Origin: Epiperipatus broadwayi
Lineage: Eukaryota > Onychophora > Udeonychophora > Euonychophora > Peripatidae
Assembly (NCBI GenBank): GCA_028023455.1
Contig: JAQFVV010000355.1
Coordinates: 562,001 to 626,000, forward strand
Reading direction: 5' to 3'
Length of the DNA: 64,000 nucleotides
In this document: piece after piece, positions 23,429 through 36,779 of the stretch
Numbering within the stretch: position 1 is the stretch's first letter
Layout of the letters: each line of letters opens with the position of its first letter
Made by a program: the position numbers and the translations under genes
Notes under the pieces: generated by a model
What the model saw: only the letters and a program-made list of their open reading frames with translations
What the model was told of the DNA's origin: nothing
The model's database searches: none

Positions 23429-23688
23429 TTACTAAGGCTGTAACTTTTAGGAATAAGCATCTGAAAAATTCGAAGGTAGGGACTTCTACAGGTTTTAGCC
23501 ACAAGCTTATGCTAGGAAGAAAAGAGGGAAACCCTTCTTTACTTCAACCTACTTTTATATATGAATAGGTTGAAGTAAAGAAGGGTTTCCCTCTTTTCTT
23601 CCTAGCGTAAGCTTGTGGCTAAGACCTGTAGAGGTCCCTACCTTCAAATTTTTCAGACGCTTATTTCTAAAGGTTACAGCCTTAGTAA
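23429..23688. mobile_element. Foldback element, 122-bp arms
   Basis: Left arm 23429-23550, 16-bp loop 23551-23566, right arm 23567-23688. It begins TTACTAAGGCTGTAAC and ends with the complement. I count seven arm-to-arm differences, all transitions, all in the outer half; the inner 40 bp are identical. It has no coding capacity. A one-armed relative lies at 49341-49416. Mechanism of spread unknown; could be a MITE or a foldback transposon. Confidence 0.85.
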
Positions 23689-24989
23689 ATATTACTTAAT
23701 ATAATGTGCATTTAATAAAATTTATAATTACAATTTCACTCTTAATGATCCCATCAGTGTAAACAAGGAAAATTAAATATTAAAAGCTTAAAAAATAGCT
23801 GGATCCATTCTATTGCTGATTCTTTGTTGAGTTATTTGCTTTTATAGCTTGAGCAATTTTCTCACCTTAATTACATATTACTTAAACTATGTTAATTTCA
23901 TACATAAAATTATAACCATCCTATTAAAACAAAATTATTAAAAGTGAGATTCAGTCTCCAACTTTATACAAATTGATTATATTAATTTTCTCTCATTCAT
24001 GATTATTCTTGGTAGTTATTAGCATTTATTGTTTATATATATTTAAAATAATAGAATCATTCTGTGAAAACTATAATAATGGAAAGTGAAAATATAATTC
24101 AATAATACAAAGACAATATACAGATATATAAAAAAATCTGAGTATACAGGAAGCACATATATATATACAATTGATTACTTATTACAATTAGCTGTTATAA
24201 AACTTGTTTATAATAAAAACCATAATATTTATATACATAAAACAAATAGATATATTTGCACATATATACTTTGTGTTTTGGTATATTTTATGGTGGATAC
24301 GAACATGTTGTAATGGTAAAAAAATATGAAGTCCATACATAATAGCATCATGTTTTTCAACTGAATACTATAAGTGAACAGAAAATCAGCAAAATATCAA
24401 TAGATATACATATATAGCATCACCGACAATAATTATAATCAAACTATTGACAATCTTGAAGTATATTAGAAAAGAGTAATCATCAATATTCCTAATGCAT
24501 GAATATATATAAATGTTAAAGTAAAAAAATGCCAGGATCATTATATCAATATTTATCATCCTTAATGCTCAAAGCCAACAGGTACCATAAGTATACTTAA
24601 TATATAAACAAAATGAATGGACTAAATTTAGAGATGAATATTATCTTTGCACCTAAATATATGTAGATGTCCAGACATATTTATCTTTAGTCTGGTATTA
24701 ATTAATACATGGTTTGCAAGAAGACTGTAATATGTATGAACAAAATAAAATACAAAATATTTATTGTATTAAATAACTTTGCAAGAATAATTTAAAATAA
24801 TAACTAATAAGTTTATTCATCAATTAGTAATATCAAAAAAAAAAAAAAAAACCAGATTTGATAAATACTTTACATTAGAAACAGATCTTTTTGAGTTTTA
24901 GTTACAAATATCAAATATTATTTCCATACATTGTCAAACAAACTGTATATATATATCATTATTTTAATAGTTGTTTACGATATGTAAAT
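23689..24989. other. AT-rich DNA, nothing recognised
   Basis: No gene or structured element seen; contains a poly-A run near 24835-24851. Confidence 0.5.
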
Positions 24990-25127
24990 TAGCCAATAAG
25001 CTAATATAAATGTGCTTTGTAGATTTAACTATATAAATGAATACCCTCACTTTCCAAACACAAGACAAAGTATTCATTTATATAGTTAAATCTACAAAGC
25101 GCATGTGCATTAGCTTATTGGCTTATT
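24990..25127. mobile_element. Foldback element, ~55-bp arms
   Basis: Arms 24990-25043 and 25071-25127 (TTAGCCAATAAGC against GCTTATTGGCTTA) enclose a 27-bp loop containing CTCACTTTCCAAACACAAGA. The same loop sequence and a related AGCCAAT...CATGTGCTTT arm occur in the larger foldback at 58316-58791, so the two belong to one family. Confidence 0.8.
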
Positions 25128-27772
25128 AATATTACAGTTTATAAAAACTTCATGCTACATAAAATAAATGTCTTATTTAGATATGTAAATTATAAATGGT
25201 CATAAGTTACCATATATATATAATAACAGATGTGGGTATAATAATACAAATATTCCAATCATTACAACCCAATATTATTCTACTTTAACAAAATATATAT
25301 AATTAAGTATATGCATAATATAAGCACATACAACTGGTATTATAATATAAAAGTAATATTTCAATTCTTAATTGTAAGGTGTTTTACTATGGTTTCATAT
25401 GGAGTACTTCATGGCACTATTGTGCTACAGTTTTAAATTGTTTTTTTTTTCAGCTTTCTTCATTGTTTATGGTCATTTAAAATGTAGATTAAACTGTTTT
25501 GTCAACTACTGACATCTTAGATATTTTTGGAACTAATAAACCAATAAGAACTTTATGTCAAGTATAATATGAAACAAACACAATAAAATTAGAAATTGCT
25601 GATTGATTAATTTTTTTGAAGATGAATATTAGTATCTACCATTCCATTCTTTTGAACAATAAGGAAAAAATGCATAGTTTTGTAGTGTATTTAATTATTT
25701 GTAATTATTTTTACAAAAAAAAAAAATTCATTATAATTATTAAAATTGAAATATATTTATGTTTTTACTAAAAAATTTTGAAATATATTTCACTTTTAAA
25801 AACTGGAAGCAATGATTATTGTGATGCCCTTACGAACAAAATAGTTCTGAATTTTGTGCCAACTTAATACTATAAATGTAATTTTCAGTTTTAGAAAAGT
25901 ATTTCATAGATGTGTTATGATTTATTAATATTTCATTCAGATTAAAAAATTAAAATTTGTTGACAAATATTGACATTTCTTTTAACAATAGTATTACAAT
26001 AAAAAATATCAATAAAAACAAACCCATTGTTCCTATTACATATTTCTCTTTTATATATATATTTGTATTTTGAAGTTTAAATATGACTTTTTAAAATGCT
26101 TTTCATTTGTAAAGGTAAATTTATACTAAATCAAGCCCAATTTATTAATTCATAATAATAAATAATGGTTTTAAACATTAAAATTAAAATGTTGAATTAT
26201 TAACTGTTTTCAATAGGTATGGGCAGAAAAAGATTTCAATATGAAAGGGTAAATAAATATTAACTTACTTTTAAAAATAATGTAATCAGATTGACTTAAT
26301 GTCAACATGAGCATGACCATAATATTGGCTGGGCATTCTGTCATCTTTATGGATGGCTGAAGAGTTGGAGATTGGAGTAGATTGAAGTCTACCCATTAAA
26401 GTTTGAAGATTTTCTATCTTAATATAAACTAACCACTGATTATGTGTGTGGGAGATAGTGATCTTGACCAACTGATGAGTACTGGTTCAGCATGAAATAC
26501 ATATGTTGGAGATTATTTATCTTTATCCCATGTGTGTAATCATGTATATTGATTGGTTGTATGAGACAGAGTGATGATAGCTGAAGGGAGATTGAAAGTA
26601 TGCTCAAAATTCCTATAACTAATAATATCTTATATTGACTAGACTTAAAATCTGTTATTTCATTCATCATAAAATAACACACCTGGCAATTTCATTATAA
26701 ACTCTATGAATAACCTAACAAAATTCATAGAAAATATACTTAGTTTCTTTATGTAGAAACTACTAAACTTGTCCATCTTTCAGTGGTCACTAAATTATTT
26801 TTTATTTTCTTATTATAGTCTTTTTTTACATTAACTCTCTACTTTATTCTATTCATTCAAATTTGTTTACAGTAAAAGTTAAATACTCATTATTATGGGC
26901 AATAAATAGAAATAGATTTTTGTCAATAATAGAGTTAGGGTTTGTAATAATGCCAGTGTTAATGTATACTTTACTCACTTGCCAATTTTATCCATTTGTT
27001 ATTTATACATATATAAATATATTAGCATATATGGATGGCTTTACAATCAACTTTTGTTTGTACTTCTGTACATATGCAATAAGAAGTTTTATGTACATAT
27101 AATTCCACACATTCTTATAATAGCTTAATGTAGCCTACTGAAATTTATCAGTAATTATGACTTCTCATATAGCATGCTGGAAGGTTGCATTCTGTTTAAC
27201 AAATATATAAAATAAACAATGTTAGTCAATCACCACAGTTTAGCTACAACAAGTGATATTTATTGAACCCATATTGCTATGAGACATCACAGAGAAGCCA
27301 TCTTGTTGGATTTCCCTGGGAGATAAAACTCAAACAATACAGAAGTCTAGCATCAGCTAACCTTCTTTAGAAGCTGACTTTCTACAATAATTCATTAAAC
27401 TGAGAACAGTATTTGTAATAGATCCAATAGAATTTATAAACAGAAGATTAGGCAAATATTTTTCCTTCTTAATAAATAAAATGCAAGACTTTAATTAAAT
27501 TACAATTATTACAGTTTTTAATTTGTATTCACCAAAACCAAAAATAAATGAAGTAAAAAAAAAAATAATTCTTAATCCTTTAAGTAAAAATATCTTAGAA
27601 ATGAATTCTATAATTAGATGCACCTTTAAAAATGTTTGAATACAAATAGAAACATTTTTTAATATAATTTAATAATTTATATTTTAACCAGATTTTCATA
27701 GTCAGTGATGATCTTGCACAGATTTTGCAATTTTGGGTGTTATGAATTTCTACATCTTTATATTGTTTTAAG
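25128..27772. other. AT-rich DNA with no recognised feature
   Basis: Several short open frames (for example 26286-26682 minus, 26863-27102 plus) are hydrophobic and AT-driven and resemble nothing known. They lack splice or start context. Confidence 0.5.
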
Positions 27773-28204
27773 CCTATCTATAACTTTACATCATTTTCTG
27801 CAGTTGCTTGTTCATACAGTTGCAATATTAAAGGTATTAGTTAGAAAAAAATCTGATGACATCAACATTATGTGGGTCTTTTAGACAATGACAATAGGCT
27901 TTTGCATGATTGACAATAGCTATTTTCATGATAATGCCATGAGGGAGATAGACTAGATGTCAATAGAGATGAGAACTTTTGATTGGCTCCTATGTATAAC
28001 CTTACATCATTTTCTGCAGTTGCTTGTTCATACAGTTGCAATATTAAAGGTACTAGTTAGAAAAGAATCTGATGACATCAACATTATATGGGTCTTTTAG
28101 ACAATGACAATAGCCTTTTGCATGATTGACAATAGCTATTTGCATGATAATGCCATGAGGGAGATAGACTAGATGTCAATAGAGATGAGAACTTCTGATT
28201 GGCT
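27773..28204 (+). repeat. Tandem duplication, two 216-bp units
   Basis: 27773-27988 and 27989-28204 are head-to-tail copies with the same length and about 95% identity by eye. Blocks such as CATCATTTTCTGCAGTTGCT and CCATGAGGGAGATAGACTAG are identical. No coding capacity is visible. High identity and exact periodicity suggest a fairly recent local duplication. Confidence 0.9.
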
Positions 28205-30307
28205 GAGTATTTTAGTTTGAAGCCAAATAGTAAAAAATTGAAATTTTCAGTAATTTGATTACAAATTAAAGTTATTTAGGCAATATGTTTGTAAAAGACT
28301 TATTTTAAATCAAAAAATTACATCAAAACAAAAACATTTTCTTTGAAAATATTTTTAAAAAGACAACTCTTCAAAAGTTTGTTACAGAAAGCAGAAACAG
28401 TTTCCATTTGCCAAACTAATGGTAAAGTAATTATGTTTTTTAAATTTTAATGTTTTATTTCTTTGATGACTAATTAATCACATGACAAACTATTGTATAG
28501 CAAATTCATCAAATGAACATCATTTAAATTATAATATATTGTAGGGATAGAGTCCAATCCCCACACTATATATTATTAAATCAAGAGAAAATTTGCAGCC
28601 CCAATTTTTTTTTGTTATTTATGTGTATCATAGATACTTATATATGTGATTTTCTTTTTGTATGTAATTATGAAAAAAAAAAGAATATAAAAAAGAAATA
28701 GTTATTTAATTTCAAACTTTTCTATTTTATTAAATAATATAGGGATTTCATTATATAGCTTTATTTTTTTTAGTTAAAAAGGCTAAACTAGATTATTGAG
28801 TTGTTAAATCTAAGATAGGTTAGCAACTAGATTACCTGAAACATACACGTGTGTTTGAAATGGAGATATGAATGTGTGATTCCATGATAACCACGTTTGC
28901 AAATCTCACTAACACATTCAGATTATTTTTTGTAATTTTTTGACTTATCAAATTGTTAAAAGAAGAGCAATTTTTGATATAGGAGAAATTAATTTTTTGC
29001 TTTAAAGGTAACCAACCACCTGTCAAAGTTATCAGTCTTGAGTTTTTTGTTTTCTTTTATTAAAAGATTAAAGCGTTTTGTTTGGAAAAGATCCGGAGCT
29101 GATTCATGAAGAAACTTTAGCAGTGATAATGTATACTCTTTGCACAGATGCAGTTAGATTATGTAAAAAGTGAAATATAAAAATGGCTGAGTCAGAAAGA
29201 AACCAGTTTTTAGCTTATTAATTTTAAGTTCTAGTAAGTGAAAGAAAAAGATCTGAGAAAAAAAAGTTTAAAATATTTTTCAAGGAGCAAAATGTTGAAG
29301 CATTATTTTATATGAAATAGCCTGATATGTATTGATAAATGAATAATATTGCATTTGAGTTATGGAAGGAAGTAATATATATACTGGCATTATGAGAAGA
29401 GTTTTTTTTTTTTAAAAAGAAAGGAACTTAATAAAATGAATAAATGAGTTTTATCATGATCAATAAAGATCCAACCAAAGAAGAAACAAAAATAAAATGG
29501 CCTTATAAGAATATGTAGGAGTTGGTATTAATATATATATTCTTAGCAATTAGAAAAGAAATAATGCATTGTTATTCATTTTTGTCCCAAGATCAAAAAC
29601 ACCATGAGTTGAGCATTTATCTGCACACCTATGCATGTATAAGACCAAGAGAATGGCTGTATTCCCAGGTAACCACACAAGAAACACATTTTGTCTTGAA
29701 GACCTAATTCATATCCCATGGTTTATTAAAAAATTATCATCTTTAAAGAGAAGGAAAAGAAGAAAGGAAATAAGATTGTATAATCCACACATCAAGCCTC
29801 AACTAATCTACTAAGCAGTTTTTAAAAGTTTTTCTATTTTCATTAGAAGTGCCAAGAAATTCATAAGTGTTTTAACTGATGTATACAAAGTTCTCAAGAG
29901 ACACACGAACAGCAGGAACTTTGTCCAGTTTTAAATTTGTCTTATGAAAATTATAAAAGGAGAGAAAATGAGAAATGCCAGAAATCAGCCTGAAAATATA
30001 GATAAAGAGAAGTCTATTGTTTCAGCTTAGACATTCTCAAGAACTGAAAAATGGATTGGTATCTTTGAAAATTTATTAATGATTTTTTTTTACTTATTTA
30101 AAAGTAGTCATTTAAATCTTCTTCTATGAATCAAACCTTGTTTCTCTTTTTTTAATTTGATACCTAAATATAAGCATAACAACACTGCAAATATATTTTT
30201 GAAATCAGTAGATTTAATTTTATTATTTTTGAATTTTTTTTTTTTCTATAAATAAATATGTTTTTATTTATTATTGTCATTTATTGCTTTACCTAGCCAT
30301 TAATAGG
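28205..30307. other. AT-rich DNA with no recognised feature
   Basis: Only chance-length open frames; no structured repeats noticed. Confidence 0.5.
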
Positions 30308-30320
30308 ATAACCAAAATAC

Positions 30321-30668
30321 AGGCAAAACTTTCCGTACAGTAGTGTCACCCTGTGCCAACCTAAGTAATCAATGGATGCCAGAAGGCTTGTGCATAAAAT
30401 CTCCATCTAGTGCCTACTCATCCAATATCCCCAGACTAGTTTCTGGCTTGTGGGCTTCGTCAGTGAGGAGCTTTGGATCTGAGAGCACTGCACCTAAATC
30501 TTAGGATATTGGATGAGTAGGCACTAGATGGGGATTTTATGCACAAGCCTGGTATCCATTGATTACTCTGATTGTCACAGGGTGGCACTATTGTATGGAG
30601 AGTTTTGCCTGTTTAATAACAGTTATGTGCTAGCGTAAGAGATGGTGATCATGTGATGTTTAGTGGTT
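30321..30668 (+). mobile_element. Full-length ribozyme-bearing retroelement-like foldback
   Basis: The left arm (30321-30430) begins AGGCAAAACT and the right arm (30504-30610) ends AGTTTTGCCT. A 73-bp centre holds a hammerhead ribozyme motif on the minus strand. A 58-bp tail follows (AACAGTTATGTGCTAGCG ... GATCATGTGATGTTTAGTGG). A perfect 13-bp direct repeat, ATAACCAAAATAC, flanks it (30308-30320 and 30669-30681). Relatives: 719-865 (no core), 22310-22363 (arms deleted) and about 62320-62480 (one arm plus core plus tail). It has no ORF, so movement would depend on another element's enzymes. The long target-site duplication favours reverse transcription over cut-and-paste. Confidence 0.85.
30428..30469 (-). 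ncRNA. Type-I hammerhead ribozyme motif
   Basis: On the minus strand, in order: TCCTCA (stem I 5'), CTGACGA (matches the CUGANGA box), a 13-nt stem-loop II, GAAAC, the two-base loop TA, GTC (cleavage triplet), and TGGGGA (stem I 3'). Stem I pairs at all six positions with one G-U. AC and GU give the two-base-pair stem III typical of minimal hammerheads in Penelope-like elements and retrozymes. Stem II is weak here (G-C and C-G pairs with mismatches), so activity may be low. Predicted cut between 30434 and 30433. Confidence 0.7.
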
Positions 30669-30681
30669 ATAACCAAAATAC

Positions 30682-33600
30682 TTTAGCAATCTGTCAGTAT
30701 ATATTTTACAATGTTTTTTTTTTAATTATTTGTATATTTAAGTTGAATATAAATGTTGCTTTGTTCAAGATTAAAATTTTTTATTTATTTATATATGATT
30801 CATTTGTAATATAATAATGTGAAGGGGAAAATGTTTTAATATTACATGTGTCAAAATATCACAGAATGTGTGTGAATGACTGCATATACAAATATAAGTC
30901 AATTAGGATAAATTAGAATAGATTATACTAAAATCTTAATGCTTAAGAGGTTTTACCTTAAGTGCACAAATTAGTAGAGCATGGATGTGCATGCATGAAA
31001 GTGTACACACACATACTGTGCAAATGATTTTTTATTGCACTTAACAACATATATAGTGAAGCTGGAAGAAAATATTAAATAAGTATTAAATAGAATGTTT
31101 TTTTCTTTGTTATTGGAATATTGCATTTTAAACCAGATTACCATAAATGGATATCAGCATATATATTTAATTTTCTTATTTGCTTACACCTTTAATAATT
31201 TGTATTTATGTATTATTGTGATTAATAGAAATTGAAGTTAATAAGATGAAAAAAAAAGTTTTATCAAAAGAAAGGAATCTTAATAAACACAATTATATAA
31301 TATTTTTGCTTTGTTGTTGTTGTTATTTAATCAATTAATAAGATGTTTGATTGCAATTGCCATCAATCTAATTTAGTATCCTAGTTAACAGTGATCAAAG
31401 TATACATACCTGGTTAGATTGATAAATATGAATTGTGTTAGTTGGTCATAATTTATTCATCATCATAACTGAGAATCATAAAAGGTCTTTATATGAATAT
31501 TATGGTTATGATTGTCATAACATTAGTAAGTGATTACAGAGATATATAGAAGTAATCCCTCATCCCTAGTTAAATTCGATATACATCTGTAACTTGTATA
31601 AGTTGTTTGCTTATTGAGGATGACATATAGGACTTGAAGTATTTAATAGGTTTCCCTTATGTCTCTGTAAAAGGATTTAGTCACTTACTTTAAATTTTCT
31701 TGAAGTTATTGATGTATGGGTGAACAGTTGCCTAGACTTTGATGATGATCATGGATATTTTCTTTATAGTATAAATGTTTTGGGTAATTTAATGAGATGG
31801 TTATTTCAAGTTTAATCAGTATATCAATTAGATTTGTATGGTCATAAGTCTGGCTGGAATGGAGATATTAATATGAGTAAGATACAATATATTACCATTT
31901 GGGAATCTTTTGGCTTAAACCAATAAATCCCATGAGCTAGCCATAGCTGAAAGATGCTCCACCAGGATAGATTTTATTTTTTTTAGTTGAAATTAGAATA
32001 GCTACCTGGCTGATACCATGAAATGATGATTGTAAGAGGAATCGTGAACCCTTCCATGATAATAATCAATAATTGTTTATTATGTAATAGTACTTTTTAA
32101 ATTGTTCTTTTCTGTTCAACATTGTGTACTGTTACAATATATATATATATATATATATATTTCTTTCAAGAGTTTGCCCTTGACAATGGCATATGCTAGT
32201 TTGTCAAAATATCAGTATATAATAGAAAATAACACATGGTTTTACCCAAAAAATCATTTATCTACATCATACAACCATGAAAACATTGAATATATATATA
32301 TATATTATTAATGTGACCTGTTATATATTTACAGTATATATATTGAATTACAAAAACATTGTAATTCAAAATAACTCCTTTTATATACATTTATACATTA
32401 AATTTTTCTATAAATTACACAGAATATTATCTTAACCTACATTATTGAATTCAATAATTTCGAAACACATAATCGAATGATTAGGAATAAAATAGAATTA
32501 TGTATATTCATTTGCAATTCAATTAAATACTTTGTAATAACATGGCATTTCCAGAAATAAATTTTTTCATTAAACAAATTTAATTTTTTTCTATTAATCT
32601 AATTAATTAATTTTATTTCTTCTAATAAAACATTTTTTTTGCTTGCTATTTGTTTCTTAATACGAAATATAAATTTCCATTCAATTTCATAAATGTAATC
32701 AAATTTTCATTTTATTCAATGATATAATAGTTAGATGTCTGTGTTAATGAAAGACCATCTAATAATAAGAATGCAAACATTCCCAACATATTAAAAAATA
32801 TATATAACCATAATTTTAGTCACAAAAAAAAGTTTTCAAGAGAAAATGAAAAGTTATGCTTTTGTATTGAGTTTGGTTATTAAAAATGATGTAACTTAGT
32901 TACCTTCAAAAATATATAAATTAAGTTATAATGCTAACAATGAGGATGTTATAATACAAATACATACGTATAAAAAACTAAAATATTCACAGATATAACA
33001 GGAACAAATATTTAAATATATATGTATATTGTAGCAGTATGGAAAATTAAAGAGATGTACCTGGGGTGATGGAACACATCATCATCATCATCAACCCCAT
33101 GTCAATGAATAAAAATTTAAAATAATAAATACAAAAGGAAGAATGAGCATGAAAGATCAACATGAGTGATTAGAATAGCTAATTATATTAAGTATAAGCA
33201 TAATTTCCCTAGCATAACCAAAAAGTAATACTCATTCATTTTCACGAATAATCAAAAATAAAAAAAATCAACAGTCAAACTTGTGACTGGATTTGAAAAG
33301 AGTGTGTTATAGACCAGGCTAATTATCTAGCCCTTTCCAGCTTGGGCTATATTATTTAAGCTATAATCTGGATGTACAAACTTGTGCTAATCCATAAGAA
33401 CAGCACAAAAATAATGCTGTTATATTAAAACATGCTGATCATCATCAATGCTTTGGCCATTTGGTACCATTAGTGTAATGATCAACTCTAAACTTAATTT
33501 GTAATAAATACTAAACTAAATGAAATGTAGTGCATGAACTTTAACCATCCTGTACTCTGATAGATTTCTTTGTTTTCACTAGATTTAAGCTTTTAACTAT

Positions 33601-34221
33601 TACATTAATATGCCATTATTATTTATCAGAATAAAATAAATTTGACCTCATTCAATATTTTTGTTTAGAAATTAAATAAATTTTTAAAAATCACATTTGA
33701 TTTTTGGAATTATTTTAAAAATTATATTTTATGAAAACAAAATGCTGTTACATCATCAAATTTCAGGTGAAGCCAATTCATTTTGCAAAATTAATGAAAT
33801 CTTCTCTCTTTGACGTTTATTTTAAAAATCTGAAAAAACTATTTTTAATAACTACTAACTCTATTAATTTATGCTTTACAAGTTTAAAATTTTTTTGTAA
33901 TTTTTATGACATCACTAAATATAATAACAATCAAGTGAGTGACTTGATTTTCTAGAAAGCTGTATCTTCCTGCAACTGGAATCACTATAATAATAACAAA
34001 CATAAGAAAATATTCTTTTATATTTAAAAGTAAAACATTTCTGTAAAAAATAAAAATGTAATAATATTTACTTTTGATTTTTAATAATTATTACACAATT
34101 GTGATACAAATATAATCATAAACTTTTAAAAAAATCAAGTTTTTAGACTATCATAATATTTTTTCGATGAAACAGTATTAAGCCAATAAACATCACATGA
34201 CCACCTCCTAATAATACTGTT
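30682..34221. other. AT-rich DNA with microsatellites, no gene recognised
   Basis: Holds an (AT)n run at 32137-32160, a shorter one near 32290, and a CAT repeat at 33079-33092. Short open frames (32102-32311, 33731-33955) look like chance. A small AAACAGTATTA / TAATACTGTTT inverted repeat sits near 34172-34222. Confidence 0.5.
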
Positions 34222-35380
34222 TGAAACAGTATTATTTATCTAGCATACCATTTCACCTACTATGTCACACAGTACTATTCTTTCCCAATTCAAACTCCTC
34301 CAAGTTCATATATATTAAAAATATATCATATATTGATGTATGTTAATGTATATTTACATACATGTGTGTACGTTATATATTTATGTACATTTAGGTATAT
34401 TAATGTCCATGCCTATTGTTATATAATGCATATACTTAGTTATAAATTATATAATAAATTAAAAGTAAGTTATGTAAACATTGTTGTATGTGTATGAGCA
34501 CATCTACATATATATGTGAATGAAGTTGCAACACAATAAATTTGATAAGCATTGCAATGCAAATAAATTCTTTTATCTTAAATTGTACAAAACTATTTAT
34601 TTAGCTTAGAATTTGTATATAAATCATAATTCTTGAGGTGACAGAATTACATATATAACACAATGATTACAGAACTTAAATCTGTTTTAAAAGATCATCT
34701 GTTTTTTGGAAATTATCTGGCCAAAGGAACCTGGTTTAATTTTGTGGAAACCAAGAGCAGATTTAAAGCAATTTCAAAACAAATTTTAAGACAAAAGAAA
34801 AGCAGTCAAGCTACACTATTGTATGATCACTCAGCTTTTACTTTTGTCTTTTCTAAAATTAATATAACTATGTTAAAACTTAAGATTGAAAACTTATAAA
34901 TTGTAAACAAGTTCATGGCTTTTGCAGAGGGGAGTCAAAGAGCAAATATAAAAATGCCAAAAATTAAGCACTAAGGTTCACTCTCTTAAAATTTGTAAAT
35001 GTTTTGCTGTCAGGGGCTATGCCCATTTTAACAATGAAAATGAGCAGCTAGAAGGCTTAAATTTTGCTGCCTTCTTTGGAAGGGATAAAATAATGGAAAA
35101 GTTCAAAACCAATAGCCTGCCAAGAAGATATCACAAACACCCCAGCCCAGCAGAGAATGTCAGTGCCAAATGCCATGAAGTATGCCTCAGCTAGAAGAAG
35201 ATCAGTAACATTTCTTCCTGCAGAGCTCTATAAAATAAATCTTAAACTAAACTATCTTAATAATTCTCTTAAGATAGTTGTAATGTTGAATGTTCATAAA
35301 TAATATTTATAACTTTTTAATAAATAAATTATGTAATATAAATTTAAGGTAACCATAATAAATTTTATAATGTAACTTTG

Positions 35381-35382
35381 AA

Positions 35383-35443
<61 letters not shown>

Positions 35444-35448
35444 ATTAT

Positions 35449-35512
<64 letters not shown>
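35381..35512. repeat. Converging (ATT)n-(AAT)n microsatellite
   Basis: About 60 bp of ATT repeats switch through ATAATTATTATAAT into about 60 bp of AAT repeats, so the two halves are reverse complements and can fold into one long hairpin. The corresponding site in copy 2 (around 42018) has only a few AAT units. Confidence 0.95.
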
Positions 35513-36779
35513 TTTGTAAGAATCTTGCCTATATTTAAATTAAATAAATAATCATAGTTAATAATTCTCCTAAATTATAATAACTGTGTTCACTTATTAT
35601 ATCTATACTATCCTAATCTGCAGTCATGCCTATTATATTTTATATTATTTGTTATTGTATTGACATTTATGATATGCCATGTTTCAAAATGGAGATTATT
35701 AATATTAATAATTTGGAGAGATAATTAGCTCTTTTGTAAATGGTTTATGTTGCTTCTTTAGCAAACATAAGTCTCCATTTTGAGTTAAGCCACTATCTTT
35801 TATCTTACCATAAATCTACTTAATTAATAGCAGTAATGATATTTTAAAACATATTATAAATAATTAGTTGTCACAAATATGCTTTTTCCTCTTTAGTTTA
35901 TGGTATAAACTATTTGGATGACATTAATCAACTCTTTTTAGCATATTTTACATATGCTAATGCATGAACTGGCATATAGTAATTTCACAGATTGAAACTA
36001 TACATTTAGGGCTTTATTAATTTTTAATATTAATTTGATATTTTGGAAAGCATTATGTGTCCTTATAAAGCCCATACATGCAATATGCCATGCTATATAT
36101 ATATGTCCACATTAAAATGGGATTCTGGTTTAAGGCCATCCCATTGTATTAGTTTAGATTGCTCTTTTTCTACAACTGAAACATGAAGGTCCAGAACAGT
36201 ATTTTAAGCTGCTCCAATTTCTCAAACTAAATGTTCATTATATTTTGTAATAGCAAGTCATACGATCCATGGGAAACAAGTACTTGGTACTGAATCCCAT
36301 GAGTAATTAATTACATATTTGGGCCACAACCCTTATTTAGTTTATGTAGCACCATAGTCTCTGAAGCTATGCTGAAAATCACCAGTTCACTCTCCCTAAT
36401 ATTCAGTTCAGCATTGATCTGAACATCCGATCTAGTTTATATAAAATGATCTGCATAGGGAGCACATTATTGCTTATTCATTATGTAATTTTATAAAATA
36501 AGTTATATTTATTATTGTCATTCTTGTAAACTTAACTCTTAGAAAACCTTATAGAAATGGCATAGCTTAATTAAGTCAGGAGTATAAACTGTAGATAAAA
36601 AATATTAATTGGTAATAATTTAAAATTAAATGATTTAAAGTGCATAAAAATGAAACCTTGTATTTATCTTCATTCATCATTGTAAAAGCACCTGTAAGTG
36701 TAAATCCCAATGCACTTCCATTTGTATTAACTTATAAATTAATAATTAAATATCTTAAAACTTATAAAATGTTTAATGT

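Noticed and set aside
27773-28204. CRISPR-like array
   Set aside because: Only two long adjacent units with no spacers, in a eukaryotic genome.
34663-34899. 78-codon open frame as a gene
   Set aside because: The collinear copy near 41310 has a stop and frame changes in the same frame, so there is no sign of selection on the protein.
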